A stretch of DNA of 64,000 nucleotides from Bacillus sp. EAC (GCF_002156875.1 NZ_NCSY01000014.1:1-64000), one strand, 5' to 3'. Positions 1-10,873 are shown, counted from the stretch's first letter. The notes: a model not told the origin generated them from the letters alone. A program made the numbers and translations.

Positions 1-290
1 TATTATGGTCCAAATGCGCCACAAACATTACCGGCTTATTATGGTCCGAATGTACCGCAAACATTACCAGCATATTATGGACCAAATGAAAATTTCCCAC
101 AAACAATGCCAGCATATTACGGACCAAATGCACCGCAAACAATGCCAGCATATATGGGACCGAATGAAAACTTCCCACAAACAATGCCAGCATATTATGG
201 ACCAAATGCACCGCAAACATTACCGGCTTATTATGGTCCAAATGAAAATTTCCCACAAACATTACCAGCTTATACTGGTCCAATGGACTA
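1..290 (+). repeat. In-gene tandem repeat of 36- and 42-bp units
   Basis: About seven copies of a 36-bp or 42-bp unit encode PQT-(L/M)-PAYYGPN. The two lengths alternate because ENF replaces A before PQT. Copies differ mostly at synonymous positions (ttacca/atgcca/ttaccg), so the array is diverged enough not to be a fresh expansion, yet it could still vary by slippage or recombination. Confidence 0.85.
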
Positions 291-456
291 TCCTAAGTTC
301 GATGGTAATATGGGTCCAAATATTTCACCATATGATGGACCAATGTATCGAGATCAATCTAATCCTTACTTTGATCCAAACTCACAGTTGTTCACTCCAT
401 ACGCACAAAATCAATCTTCATATGGTGTTCCATATTTTGAGGAAGATGAGCAATAA
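1..456 (+). CDS. safA: SafA/ExsA-like spore coat morphogenetic protein, 3' end only
   Basis: Only the last 151 residues are in the window, read in the frame that begins at base 1. They are a tandem array of two alternating units, a 12-residue APQTLPAYYGPN and a 14-residue ENFPQTMPAYYGPN, followed by a non-repeated Tyr/Pro/Asn-rich tail ending in EEDEQ. SafA of Bacillus (ExsA in B. cereus) has an N-terminal LysM domain and a C-terminal region rich in such Tyr/Pro/Asn repeats, and organises spore coat layers. In B. subtilis safA is directly followed by coxA, as here. The LysM end is outside the window, so the name rests on repeat composition and synteny. An overlapping frame (5-517) is a shadow produced by the repeats. 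Confidence 0.75.
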   Translation, partial: YYGPNAPQTLPAYYGPNVPQTLPAYYGPNENFPQTMPAYYGPNAPQTMPAYMGPNENFPQTMPAYYGPNAPQTLPAYYGPNENFPQTLPAYTGPMDYPKFDGNMGPNISPYDGPMYRDQSNPYFDPNSQLFTPYAQNQSSYGVPYFEEDEQ

Positions 457-471
457 TACAGATAGGAATGG

Positions 472-506
472 AAAAGACGATTCGAAAATGAATCGTCTTT
501 TCTTAC
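472..506 (+). terminator. Rho-independent terminator of safA
   Basis: A 12-bp stem, AAAAGACGATTC paired with GAATCGTCTTTT, runs into a T-rich tail 16 bases after the safA stop codon. Confidence 0.85.
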
Positions 507-553
507 ATTATTTTTAACATTATATTAAATTGCCATCCATCAATTAACAAATT

Positions 554-631
554 AAAAACCTCTTTAAAAGGCAAAGCTAATTGTGTAATACGAGTTGTAT
601 TACAATTAGCTGTAATTAAAGGGAGGTTTTT
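554..631 (+). promoter_or_regulatory. Two-tier hairpin burying the coxA ribosome binding site
   Basis: The outer stem pairs 554-562 (AAAAACCTC) with 623-631 (GAGGTTTTT), and 563-567 with 616-620; GG at 621-622 is bulged. An inner stem pairs 576-591 with 597-610 (14 bp, two-base bulge, loop GAGTT). The coxA Shine-Dalgarno GGGAGG (621-626) lies mostly inside the outer stem, four to eight bases before the TTG start. The pairing is seen directly. Translational control, or a terminator overlapping the ribosome binding site, is inference. Confidence 0.6.
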
Positions 632-634
632 ATA

Positions 635-1417
635 TTGAATAAAAAAGGTTTAATCGTAGCCACTGGTACTGTTTTCACTGCGTTAGCTTTATCAGGTTGT
701 GGTACTGATAATAATGCAATGAACCATCGGAAAAACGTTGGTTACGAAAGAGTAAACTTTGACAATAGACCGACTAACCCTTATTCGGTTAATGATCGTT
801 ATGAAAATAACATGAATTATCCTAATAATAGAGATAATTATGCAAGACAAAATGTTCATTTCGGGAATGACCGCATTAATGAAGGACTAAGTAGTGAATA
901 TACAAATGATGGTATAGTCCGTGACGGGAAAAATGGAAGAAATGCTAATTATTATACAAATAATTATTCTTTAACGGATCAAGTTCGTTATAATACGAAC
1001 AACAATATGAATAATACAACGAATACGCCAATTGTACCATTTACAAATATTAGTACGAATACACGTATGAGTGAAGGGGATCGAAAATACGCTGATCAGA
1101 TTTCAAGACGAGTTGAACAAATGGCAAATGTAAAAAGTGCTAGTTCAGTTGTTGTTGGAGACCAAGTTTTGATTGCTATAGATTTAAATGATAAAAACGT
1201 TGATGAAAGTGCACTTCGTTCGAAAATTAAAGATACTTTAACACCGTATACAAGTGGGAAAAATGTACATGTAACATTCGATGGAAATATTCGTAATGAT
1301 ATTATGAATATTCCAAATGATACAACGAACATTTTAAAAAATACAAAAAACGATGTTAAAGATATGTATCGAAATGTAAAACATGGTGTTAAGGATATAG
1401 CAAACCCAAACCATTAA
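635..1417 (+). CDS. coxA: Spore cortex lipoprotein CoxA-like (YhcN/YlaJ family)
   Basis: The 260-residue protein has a lipoprotein signal with lipobox LSGC (Cys22) and a long Asn/Tyr/Arg-rich low-complexity stretch (about 28-145). Its C-terminal domain (about 150-235) resembles YhcN/YlaJ, a family of sporulation lipoproteins. In B. subtilis coxA follows safA and its product is associated with the spore cortex. Translation starts at TTG behind GGGAGG; this Shine-Dalgarno is buried in a long hairpin. The gene is monocistronic, with its own terminator. The family is fairly sure; the specific name relies on position after safA. Confidence 0.8.
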   Translation: MNKKGLIVATGTVFTALALSGCGTDNNAMNHRKNVGYERVNFDNRPTNPYSVNDRYENNMNYPNNRDNYARQNVHFGNDRINEGLSSEYTNDGIVRDGKNGRNANYYTNNYSLTDQVRYNTNNNMNNTTNTPIVPFTNISTNTRMSEGDRKYADQISRRVEQMANVKSASSVVVGDQVLIAIDLNDKNVDESALRSKIKDTLTPYTSGKNVHVTFDGNIRNDIMNIPNDTTNILKNTKNDVKDMYRNVKHGVKDIANPNH

Positions 1418-1421
1418 GTTG

Positions 1422-1455
1422 AAAAGGAAGAAGCAATTGCTTCTTCCTTTTAGAA
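1422..1455 (+). terminator. Terminator of coxA
   Basis: A perfect 30-bp palindrome made of AAAAGGAAGAAGCAA and its reverse complement begins five bases after the coxA stop and ends in TTTT. Being symmetric, it could act in both directions. Confidence 0.85.
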
Positions 1456-1584
1456 TTTACTACATTTGCAACGAGTCATTGGAAAGTGCTGCAAAATGAA
1501 AACAGATTTTCTTGGGGATGAAACAAATGAAATAAAAAGTTTGATTATGGCAACTTAATATGCTAAAGTGGGAATATCTTAGAA

Positions 1585-1607
1585 TGACCATAAAACGTTT
1601 ATGGTCA
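1585..1607. promoter_or_regulatory. TetR-type operator upstream of the regulator gene
   Basis: A perfect palindrome has 10-bp arms, TGACCATAAA and TTTATGGTCA, around ACG. It lies 33 bases before the TetR start codon. A second palindrome of the same length and half-site precedes the next gene (2229-2251), which supports autoregulation and control of the neighbour. Confidence 0.8.
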
Positions 1608-1639
1608 AAATGTTCAAATGGATTATGAGGTGATTTAAT

Positions 1640-2203
1640 ATGAAAAAGCAATATATACTTGATGCGGCTACTAAATCTTTTACGATATTTGGTTATAAAG
1701 CGACAACGATGAGTCAAATAGCAAAGCAAGCGAATGTCGGAAAAGGAACAATTTATACTTTCTTTAAAAACAAAGAAGAATTATTTGATGAAATTATTAA
1801 TAATTTAATTATTGAAATGAAATATTTAGCTGAACAATCGATACGAGATGAAGATTCATTTATTGATAAAGCAAATAAAGGGATTGAAGTCTTCATTGCA
1901 TTCCATCAAGAACATGATTTAACGATCAAGCTACTTCAAGAACAAAAAGAAATTGGAACGGTAGCAGTGAATGATGCAATAAACCGATTAAACAGTTCGA
2001 TAATTACTTACATTAAAAAGAAAATTGAAGAAGCTATAGACAAAAAAGAAATAGTCGAATGTGACCCAGAAATGACTGCACTTATCATGCTACGACTTTA
2101 TACAACTCTAAAGATTGAATGGGAAAAAGACCATGAAGCTCTGAGCCCAGAAAAGATGAAGGAGTTATTTAATTTTTATATCCTAAATGGATTATCTAAA
2201 TGA
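1640..2203 (+). CDS. TetR family transcriptional regulator (YhgD-like)
   Basis: This 187-residue protein has an N-terminal TetR helix-turn-helix (residues 5-50, with the hallmark GKGTIYTFFKNKEELF) and an all-helical C-terminal ligand-binding part. The start is ATG after AGGTGA. It sits just upstream of a YhgE/Pip protein, the same arrangement as yhgD-yhgE of B. subtilis. Matching palindromes before both genes imply that it represses itself and its neighbour. The inducing ligand cannot be read from the sequence. Confidence 0.85.
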   Translation: MKKQYILDAATKSFTIFGYKATTMSQIAKQANVGKGTIYTFFKNKEELFDEIINNLIIEMKYLAEQSIRDEDSFIDKANKGIEVFIAFHQEHDLTIKLLQEQKEIGTVAVNDAINRLNSSIITYIKKKIEEAIDKKEIVECDPEMTALIMLRLYTTLKIEWEKDHEALSPEKMKELFNFYILNGLSK

Positions 2204-2228
2204 TATCCATTTAATTTATAAACAAAAA

Positions 2229-2251
2229 TGACCAAATGAACAATTTGGTCA
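2229..2251. promoter_or_regulatory. TetR-type operator upstream of yhgE
   Basis: A 23-bp perfect palindrome has arms TGACCAAAT and ATTTGGTCA around GAACA. It shares the half-site TGACCAWA with the operator at 1585-1607, and both are followed by AAAATGTWCAA. It ends 23 bases before the TTG start of the target gene. Confidence 0.8.
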
Positions 2252-2274
2252 AAATGTACAAGGGGGAATAAGTT

Positions 2275-4488
2275 TTGAACACACAATTCGCAAAAGAATT
2301 TAGCAATATAGTTCGCAATAAAAAGTTGTTAATACCTATAATTGCTGTTTTACTCGTACCATTATTATATAGTGGAATGTTTTTATGGGCTTTTTGGGAT
2401 CCATACGAAAAATTAGATCAACTACCAGTAGCGGTTGTAAATCTTGATGAAGGTACTGAATTAGAAGGAAAGAAAATTACAATTGGTAATGAATTTATTG
2501 AAAATCTTAAGAATAACGATAATTTTCAATGGCATTTTGTTGATAATAAAACTGCAAGTAAAGGCTTAGAAAATCAAGACTACTATATGATTGTTCGAAT
2601 TCCAAGGAACTTTTCAAGCAATGCAGCAACAGTATTAGACGATAAACCGAAAAAACTAACAATGGAATATATTCCGAATGAAGGGTTTAACTTCTTATCA
2701 GGTCAAATAGGCGGTACAGCTGCTGAAAAAATTAAAGAACAGATTGGAAATACAATTTCCCGAACATACGTAGAAACAATTTATGATAAAATCGGTGAGT
2801 TAACGGACGGAATTTCAAAAGCTAGTGATGGTTCTTCAAAATTAGATAAAGGTGTAGGAAGTGCTAAAGATGGCTCTACTAAATTAGCGAATGGCTTAAA
2901 AGAGCTTTCAAGTAAATCAATTGAATTAAAAGAAGGCGTTGGAAAATTAGAAGATGGTTCAAAACAAGAATTAAAAGGATTGAACCAATATACTGACGGA
3001 GTAAAGAAAGTAAATAACGGATTACAGCAATTAGAGAGTAATGCTAGACCTCTTCATTCTGGAATAAATCAATTAGCAGAAGGGTCTATTGAAGTAAGTA
3101 ACGGATTAAACCGGTTAAATGGGAAAATGCCACTACTTCATGAGGGATCTGAAAAATTACTAGCTGGATCAAAATCAATATCACAAGGATTAAGCCAATG
3201 GCAGCAAGGTGCCACTTCGGTATCAACAGGAGCTAAGCAAGTAGCAGATGGGATTGAGCAGCTTCAAAAAGAAATCGGGCCACTTTTATCATCCTTGCCA
3301 GCTGAACAGCAAGCAATTTATAAAGCAAAAATTGAAGCACTCGTTGCTGGAAGTAAGTCAGTTTCAAATGGTGTGTCTCAATTATCAGCTAGTGCAGATA
3401 AATTAAATGAAGGTGGTAAATCATTAGCTGATGGAGCTGGTAAATTAAATAGTTCGCACGAAGAGCTTGCGTCAGGTGTTTTAAAATTAGTAAATGGTCA
3501 ATCTCAAGTATCGAATGGTTTAAATCAGCTAAATGAAAAAACACCACAGCTTGTTGATGGAATCGATCAGCTTGCTAACGGTACAAATGAATTAAATAGC
3601 AACTCTTTAAAATTAGTTGGTGGAATGAGTCAAATTGCAGACGGAATTTCTACACTAAATGGAAATACGCCAAAACTTGTATCAGGAGTTGACCAATTAA
3701 AAGACGGTTCAGTACATTTAGAAGATGGTCTATCAAGAATTAAAGAAGGAACAAATGAATTATCTTCTAAACTTGGTGAGGCAAAAACAGCAACTAAACA
3801 TATTGGAACGAATGATAAACAATTGGATATGTACTCTGATCCAGTAAAATTATCGAAGGAAAGTGTTAATTCAGTACCGAACTATGGAACAGGCTTTACA
3901 CCATATTTCTTATCAATGGGATTATATGTTGGTGGCTTATTACTTTCTGTGGTATTCCCGTTAAGAGAAGCAGCAAAAAGACCAAGTAGCGCATTTAGCT
4001 GGTACTCAGGTAAAACTGGAATATTAATTGGTGTTGGAATTATTCAATCGATCATTGCAAGTGTTGCATTAGTCATGCTTCTAGGTTTAGATGTAAAATC
4101 ATTATCATACTACTTATTAATCAGTATGGTTGCTAGTTTTGCGTTTTTAACTTTAATTCAGTTTTTAGTAACTGTATTTGGTGATGCTGGCCGCTTCTTA
4201 GCAATTATTGCATTAATTTTACAATTAACGACTAGTGCTGGTACATTCCCATTAGAATTAGTACCTGATTTCTTGCAAAATTTTAATGCGATCTTACCAA
4301 TGACATATACTGTAAATGCTTTTAAAGCTGTAATTTCAACAGGGGACTTCAGTTTTATGTGGCAAAATTTAAGTATATTAGCTGGGTTCATCATGTTATT
4401 CAGTGTGATTACATTCGTTTATTTTAGAGTGAATTTCAAAAAACAATTCGGTAACGAACTTAATGGAAATCAAACGATCAATGCATAA
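2275..4488 (+). CDS. yhgE: YhgE/Pip family membrane protein
   Basis: At 737 residues this fits the YhgE/Pip family (phage infection protein homologues with an ABC-2-like membrane end). One N-terminal membrane segment (about 18-40) is followed by a long extracytoplasmic region. Residues 175-505 of that region contain many degenerate heptad-like repeats with DG/NG/L spacing (for example LADGAGKLN, LVDGIDQLANG). About five C-terminal membrane helices close the protein (about 545-730). Lactococcal Pip is a phage receptor; the normal role of bacillar members is not settled, and export or envelope roles have been proposed. It starts at TTG after AAGGGGG. Its upstream palindrome points to control by the adjacent TetR. 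Confidence 0.85.
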   Translation: MNTQFAKEFSNIVRNKKLLIPIIAVLLVPLLYSGMFLWAFWDPYEKLDQLPVAVVNLDEGTELEGKKITIGNEFIENLKNNDNFQWHFVDNKTASKGLENQDYYMIVRIPRNFSSNAATVLDDKPKKLTMEYIPNEGFNFLSGQIGGTAAEKIKEQIGNTISRTYVETIYDKIGELTDGISKASDGSSKLDKGVGSAKDGSTKLANGLKELSSKSIELKEGVGKLEDGSKQELKGLNQYTDGVKKVNNGLQQLESNARPLHSGINQLAEGSIEVSNGLNRLNGKMPLLHEGSEKLLAGSKSISQGLSQWQQGATSVSTGAKQVADGIEQLQKEIGPLLSSLPAEQQAIYKAKIEALVAGSKSVSNGVSQLSASADKLNEGGKSLADGAGKLNSSHEELASGVLKLVNGQSQVSNGLNQLNEKTPQLVDGIDQLANGTNELNSNSLKLVGGMSQIADGISTLNGNTPKLVSGVDQLKDGSVHLEDGLSRIKEGTNELSSKLGEAKTATKHIGTNDKQLDMYSDPVKLSKESVNSVPNYGTGFTPYFLSMGLYVGGLLLSVVFPLREAAKRPSSAFSWYSGKTGILIGVGIIQSIIASVALVMLLGLDVKSLSYYLLISMVASFAFLTLIQFLVTVFGDAGRFLAIIALILQLTTSAGTFPLELVPDFLQNFNAILPMTYTVNAFKAVISTGDFSFMWQNLSILAGFIMLFSVITFVYFRVNFKKQFGNELNGNQTINA

Positions 4489-4497
4489 GATAATATT

Positions 4498-4532
4498 AAA
4501 CCCCATCAATTTAACATGTTGATGGGGTTTTT
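4498..4532 (+). terminator. Terminator of yhgE
   Basis: AAACCCCATCAA pairs with TTGATGGGGTTT and is followed by a T-run, starting ten bases past the stop codon. Confidence 0.9.
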
Positions 4533-4625
4533 ACTATTAGCGCTCTGAGAATTGTACTGTTCAATCGAAAAAGGAAAGTGAGATAATAGTAAAATACATA
4601 AAACACTTTTAAGGGAGAGTAATCT

Positions 4626-5075
4626 ATGATTAAAAGATTAGATAATAAAGATGAAAGAATAGCAAATTTAATTTTAAATGTACAAATCCCAGCATACAAA
4701 GTAGAAGCCAAAATAATCGGATTTGATGGTATACCTCAATTAATGGATACTGTTGAGACTATCACTTCATCTACTGAAATTTTTATTGGTTATAGTGAGA
4801 ATAAAGAGTTAAAAGCGTTTTTATCATATACAGAATCGGAAAGTGAATATCAAATTTGTAGGTTGGTAGTTCATCCTATGTTTTTTAAACAAGGGATAGC
4901 TAGAAACTTAGTTAATTACTTTTTAAATGACATTATCGATCAGAAAAAAATAATCGTAAGTACAGGAGCTGATAATCTTCCAGCAATTAACTTATATAAA
5001 AGTTCTGGTTTCATTTTTACTAAAAAGATTGAGGTTGTACCAAACCTGTATATTGCGTTTTTTGAAAGAGTTTAA
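4626..5075 (+). CDS. GNAT family N-acetyltransferase
   Basis: This 149-residue protein has the GNAT core: a beta-strand ending in CRLVVHPMFFKQGIARNLVNYF, which carries the acetyl-CoA-binding loop (around residues 80-100), and the NLPAINLYKSSGFIF signature near 120-133. The start is ATG after AAGGGAGAG. The substrate is unknown. It lies between the yhgE terminator and bofC, where B. subtilis has no equivalent known to me, so it is a lineage-specific insertion into the block. Confidence 0.8.
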   Translation: MIKRLDNKDERIANLILNVQIPAYKVEAKIIGFDGIPQLMDTVETITSSTEIFIGYSENKELKAFLSYTESESEYQICRLVVHPMFFKQGIARNLVNYFLNDIIDQKKIIVSTGADNLPAINLYKSSGFIFTKKIEVVPNLYIAFFERV

Positions 5076-5150
5076 AATTGTAGGATAAAGATAAAATTAA
5101 TGGTCAAACTAAAAAAGCTTGCATTAATATGTCTATAGGAGTTGATGTTT

Positions 5151-5666
5151 GTGAGTAAGTTGATTTTGATATTTGTAAGTTTGTTTTTTATATTGATTCC
5201 TACACAAACTGAAACATTAGCAGAGCTTAAACAAACTAGTATTTATGACGATTCATCTGAAAAAGGAATCACGATTATTTTGCATAGAATTTATATTAAC
5301 GGAGAAGTAGTCGAAGAAATATATATCAACCAGCATAAAACAACTGATGAAGTAAAAAGAGAGTTTAATGATTGGAAAGTGATAGAAGAGAATGACGATC
5401 AAATCGTTCTCATGAAGAAGATAAATGACCTTTCACCGACTTTAAAATCTAAAGGATATATGGGAATTAATTCGAAAGGGATGCTGAATTTATATATAGG
5501 TATGCCAAGTGGTAATAATATAATTGAATCATTTTTTCAGATAGATACGAGTAAACTAGAAGTAAATAAACAGAAACAGCTTGAAAAGGGAATAAAAATC
5601 TCCACTAAAAAACGCTATGATTATATGTTGAATTATTTAAGACAATACGCAGTAATTGAACATTAA
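5151..5666 (+). CDS. bofC: BofC, intermembrane regulator of the sigma-K checkpoint
   Basis: This exported protein of about 171 residues has an N-terminal signal peptide ending near QTETLA and no further membrane segment. Its C-terminal half, from DLSPTLKSKGYMGI to SFFQIDTSKLE, matches my recollection of the BofC C-terminal domain. It sits just upstream of ruvA, as in B. subtilis. In B. subtilis BofC is made in the forespore, exported to the space between the spore membranes, and restrains SpoIVB, delaying pro-sigma-K activation. TTG (5142) and ATG (5145) lie too close to the Shine-Dalgarno AGGAG (5137-5141); GTG at 5151 has a nine-base spacer and is preferred. Confidence 0.85.
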   Translation: MSKLILIFVSLFFILIPTQTETLAELKQTSIYDDSSEKGITIILHRIYINGEVVEEIYINQHKTTDEVKREFNDWKVIEENDDQIVLMKKINDLSPTLKSKGYMGINSKGMLNLYIGMPSGNNIIESFFQIDTSKLEVNKQKQLEKGIKISTKKRYDYMLNYLRQYAVIEH

Positions 5667-5668
5667 TT

Positions 5669-5698
5669 GAAATGGACTTGTTTCCCAAGTCCATTTTT
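5669..5698. terminator. Bidirectional terminator between bofC and a convergent GNAT gene
   Basis: AAATGGACTTG pairs with CAAGTCCATTT around a five-base loop, with a T-run on the + side. It lies between two convergent genes. Confidence 0.85.
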
Positions 5699-5735
5699 CT
5701 TTTGATTCTATTATAAAGGGCAAACTGTTATCATT

Positions 5736-6284
5736 TCAGATTCCATGCCATTCATTTCGTAAAATTGAATAGACAAATGTAGAATGTGATGTGTTACCTT
5801 GAATTAAATAATCTCTTAAAAATCCCTCTTTTGTAAACCCTACTTTTTCCAGTAGTTTTTGTGAAGGAAGATTTTCAGGGTAGACGATTGCACCAATTCT
5901 GTTTAGTTGCAAAGTGTCAAAACCATACATTAATAGGGCTTTTACTGCTTCAGCAGCATATCCAACTCCCCATGAATCTGGATGTAGTTCATATCCAATT
6001 TCAGCTCTTTTATTGCGTTCTTGATAAGCATTAAATCCACATGAACCGATTAATTGGTTTGTTTGCTTATTTATAATTCCCCACCGTATTCCTTTTTTCG
6101 TATCGTACATTTCTCTGAAATAATGGATTAGTTCCATCACTTCGCTACTATTTTTTACAGCGTCTAGGCCGTAATATCTTGTGACGTCTTCTCTGGATAA
6201 AATAGTATACATCCTGTTTAAATCTGTTACATTAATTTCCCTTAAAAATAGGCGCTCTGTTGTTAAGATTGGAAACATGCTCAT
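5736..6284 (-). CDS. RimJ/RimL-type GNAT acetyltransferase
   Basis: The 182-residue protein opens with TERLFLREI, typical of RimJ/RimL-like acetyltransferases. It has the acetyl-CoA loop region ELHPDSWGVGYAAEAVKALL (about 97-118) and the GAIVYPENLPSQKLLEKVGF signature near 132-152. The ATG at 6284 is preceded by GGAGG with a seven-base gap. It is the only minus-strand gene in this part of the block. It could modify a protein N-terminus or a small amine; the sequence does not say. Confidence 0.85.
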   Translation of the reverse strand: MSMFPILTTERLFLREINVTDLNRMYTILSREDVTRYYGLDAVKNSSEVMELIHYFREMYDTKKGIRWGIINKQTNQLIGSCGFNAYQERNKRAEIGYELHPDSWGVGYAAEAVKALLMYGFDTLQLNRIGAIVYPENLPSQKLLEKVGFTKEGFLRDYLIQGNTSHSTFVYSILRNEWHGI

Positions 6285-6403
6285 TTAATTGCCTCCGCAT
6301 TAGATATATATTCGTTATAAAATCACTATTTTCGACGGTCGACTATTTTTTTCCTTCTTCTTTATATGGTACAATGGAATACATGTAAAAAGGGGAGAGT
6401 ACC

Positions 6404-7021
6404 ATGTACGAATATATAATTGGAAATATAGAATGGGTAGGACCCGAATATATTGTTATTGATCATAATGGGCTAGGATATCAATTATATACACCAAATC
6501 CATTTGTATTTAGACCTGCGAAAGAATTGATTAAAGTTTATACACATCATTACGTAAGAGAAGATATTATGATGTTATATGGTTTTAAAACACTTGATGA
6601 AAGAACTTTATTTCAGAAATTATTAAGTGTGTCAGGAATCGGTCCTAAGGGTGCTTTAGCGATCGTTGCTACAGGAGAACCAAATAAAATTGTTCAAGCT
6701 ATTGAGGAAGAAGACGAAGCATTCTTAACAAAATTCCCAGGTGTTGGCAAAAAAACAGCAAGACAGATGATTCTGGATCTGAAAGGAAAACTTGAAAAAG
6801 TATTTGGTACGGTTCAAGTTGATTTATTCACAGATTTAGATGCAATTGAACAAGAACAAAATGCAGCTTCTTCATTGGATGATGCAATGGAAGCACTAAA
6901 AGCGTTGGGATATGCAGAAAAAGAGATTAAAAAGATTGTACCATTACTAAAAGCCGAAACTCTTTCAACAGATGAATATATTAAAAAAGCTCTTCAATTA
7001 TTATTGCAAGCTAAGAGGTGA
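6404..7021 (+). CDS. ruvA: Holliday junction branch migration protein RuvA
   Basis: RuvA (205 residues) binds the four-way DNA junction as a tetramer and loads the RuvB motor. Visible are the N-terminal OB-fold region, two helix-hairpin-helix motifs ([10 protein letters not shown] near 78 and [13 protein letters not shown] near 110), and a C-terminal RuvB-contacting domain (about 155-205). The start is ATG after GGGGAGAG. A -10-like TACAAT lies about 30 bases upstream; no LexA box was recognised. The stop overlaps the beginning of ruvB. Confidence 0.97.
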   Translation: MYEYIIGNIEWVGPEYIVIDHNGLGYQLYTPNPFVFRPAKELIKVYTHHYVREDIMMLYGFKTLDERTLFQKLLSVSGIGPKGALAIVATGEPNKIVQAIEEEDEAFLTKFPGVGKKTARQMILDLKGKLEKVFGTVQVDLFTDLDAIEQEQNAASSLDDAMEALKALGYAEKEIKKIVPLLKAETLSTDEYIKKALQLLLQAKR

Positions 7022-7026
7022 TGACA

Positions 7027-8034
7027 ATGACAATGGAAGACCGAATCATATCAAGCGAGAGTCAAGGAGAAGAATTCGATCATGAACTTTCACTGAGACC
7101 TCAGGTCTTAAGAGAATACATAGGACAAGATAAAGTTAAAAAGAATCTACAGGTCTTTATAGAAGCGGCCAAAATGCGTAATGAATCATTAGATCATGTT
7201 TTATTATATGGTCCTCCAGGATTAGGTAAAACTACTTTAGCTGCTATTATAGCAAATGAGCTTGGGGTTGGATTTAAAACTACTTCAGGTCCTGCTATTG
7301 AGCGTCCAGGAGATTTGGCAGCAATCTTAACTTCATTACAGCCGGGTGATGTATTATTTATAGATGAAATCCATCGCTTACCACGTACGGTTGAGGAAGT
7401 GCTATATCCTGCGATGGAAGATTTTTTCTTTGATATCGTAATCGGTAAAGACGCAACTGCAAGATCAGTCAGAATCGATTTACCGCCTTTTACGCTCATC
7501 GGTGCTACAACAAGAGCTGGATTACTTTCTGCACCACTTCGAGATCGATTTGGTGTTTTAAATCGATTGGAATTTTATACTGTTGAACAACTTGCAATGA
7601 TTGTTAAGCGAACTGCAGAATTATTTGGAATGGAAATCGATAAAGACGCAACATTAGAAATTGCAAGAAGATCACGAGGTACTCCTCGTATTGCAAATCG
7701 CTTGCTACGAAGAGTGAGAGATTTCGCACAAGTACAAGGAAGTGGGATAATTACTTTTGATATTGCTAAAAGTTCACTAATTCAAATGCAAGTAGATGAA
7801 GTAGGTCTTGATCATATTGATCATAAACTACTTTTAGCCATAATTGAACGTTTTCGTGGAGGTCCTGTTGGCATCGATACGATTGCTGCATCGATTGGAG
7901 AAGAATCTCAAACGATTGAAGACGTTTACGAACCATATTTACTTCAAATCGGTTTTCTTCAAAGGACACCTAGAGGTAGAATCGTTACAGATTTAACATA
8001 CAAACATTTTGGAATACAGGAACCACAGCAATGA
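7027..8034 (+). CDS. ruvB: Holliday junction DNA helicase RuvB
   Basis: RuvB (335 residues) is the AAA+ ring motor that drives branch migration with RuvA. Walker [10 protein letters not shown], Walker B FIDEIHR, sensor GATTRAG and arginine-finger context LRDRFG are present, with the C-terminal winged helix ending [12 protein letters not shown] codons lie at 7021, 7027 and 7033; the Shine-Dalgarno AGAGG (7014-7018) is inside the ruvA end and best suits 7027. Translational coupling with ruvA is likely. Confidence 0.97.
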   Translation: MTMEDRIISSESQGEEFDHELSLRPQVLREYIGQDKVKKNLQVFIEAAKMRNESLDHVLLYGPPGLGKTTLAAIIANELGVGFKTTSGPAIERPGDLAAILTSLQPGDVLFIDEIHRLPRTVEEVLYPAMEDFFFDIVIGKDATARSVRIDLPPFTLIGATTRAGLLSAPLRDRFGVLNRLEFYTVEQLAMIVKRTAELFGMEIDKDATLEIARRSRGTPRIANRLLRRVRDFAQVQGSGIITFDIAKSSLIQMQVDEVGLDHIDHKLLLAIIERFRGGPVGIDTIAASIGEESQTIEDVYEPYLLQIGFLQRTPRGRIVTDLTYKHFGIQEPQQ

Positions 8035-8228
8035 TCGATTTATCAAAAGTATTAATAACACTAGGTATCGTTTTATTAGTTGTTGGTTTGTTTATACGCT
8101 TTGTTGGTAAACTACCTGGGGATATCTTCATTAAAAAAGGGAATGTTTCTTTTTATTTCCCAATTGTAACTTGCATAATCATTAGTATTTTACTTTCACT
8201 TATTTTCTCCTTTTTTGGGAGAAAATAA
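8031..8228 (+). CDS. DUF2905-type small membrane protein
   Basis: Two predicted membrane helices (about 8-26 and 42-62) flank the conserved-looking [13 protein letters not shown] loop. The ATG overlaps the ruvB stop (ATGA), so it is translationally coupled to ruvAB. Proteins of this size and loop follow ruvB in many Bacillales. Function unknown. Confidence 0.8.
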   Translation: MIDLSKVLITLGIVLLVVGLFIRFVGKLPGDIFIKKGNVSFYFPIVTCIIISILLSLIFSFFGRK

Positions 8229-8331
8229 GGTGAAAGTTAATTAGAAAAAATAAAATAGAGAAATTCAAACTATTTGAAAAATATTATCGAACGAACTAGA
8301 TTTTAAGTATTAATTAGAAACAGGTGAAAGT

Positions 8332-10520
<2,189 letters not shown>

Positions 10521-10549
10521 TTTTACATAATGAAAGGAAGAAATGAATA

Positions 10550-10816
10550 ATGGCACTAACTCAGATTTTACCATTACTTTTAATGTTCGTAATTTTTTAC
10601 TTCTTGCTAATTCGTCCACAACAAAAACGCCAAAAAGCTACAGCTGCGATGCAAGCTTCAATTGCAAAAGGTGATGCAGTTGTAACAATTGGTGGGTTAC
10701 ATGGTTTCGTTGATGGAATCGATGAAGAAAACAACACAATCACTTTAAAAACGACTGACGGTACACGCTTAGTATTTGAACGTAATGCAATTCGTGATAA
10801 GAAAGTCAAAGCATAA
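10550..10816 (+). CDS. yajC: Preprotein translocase subunit YajC
   Basis: The 88-residue protein has one N-terminal membrane helix (about 5-22) ending in the family-typical RPQQKRQK, followed by the small soluble domain with GDAVVTIGGLHGFV. YajC associates with SecDF in protein export; secDF lies further downstream in this window. It ends the queA-tgt-yajC operon, which closes with a strong terminator. Confidence 0.95.
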   Translation: MALTQILPLLLMFVIFYFLLIRPQQKRQKATAAMQASIAKGDAVVTIGGLHGFVDGIDEENNTITLKTTDGTRLVFERNAIRDKKVKA

Positions 10817-10823
10817 TAAAGTC

Positions 10824-10857
10824 AAAAAAGCTAGGTTCACATGAACCTAGCTTTTTT
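10824..10857. terminator. Bidirectional terminator after yajC
   Basis: A 13-bp stem, AAAAGCTAGGTTC paired with GAACCTAGCTTTT, sits between the convergent yajC and yrzE-like genes, with A- and T-runs on both sides. Confidence 0.9.
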
Positions 10858-10873
10858 ATCTATTATTTTAACC

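Noticed and set aside
5-517. A 170-codon frame rich in His, Gln and Met at the left edge
   Set aside because: It is the shifted frame of the Tyr/Pro/Asn repeat array and runs through the terminator; the frame from base 1 has the meaningful repeats and stops before the terminator.
6300-6403. LexA box before ruvAB
   Set aside because: The short palindromic TTCGACGGTCGAC segment does not match the Bacillus pattern CGAACRNRYGTTYC well enough.
8229-8331. PreQ1 riboswitch before queA
   Set aside because: No C-rich stem-loop followed by an A-rich pseudoknot strand near the Shine-Dalgarno was found; the gap is simply AT-rich.
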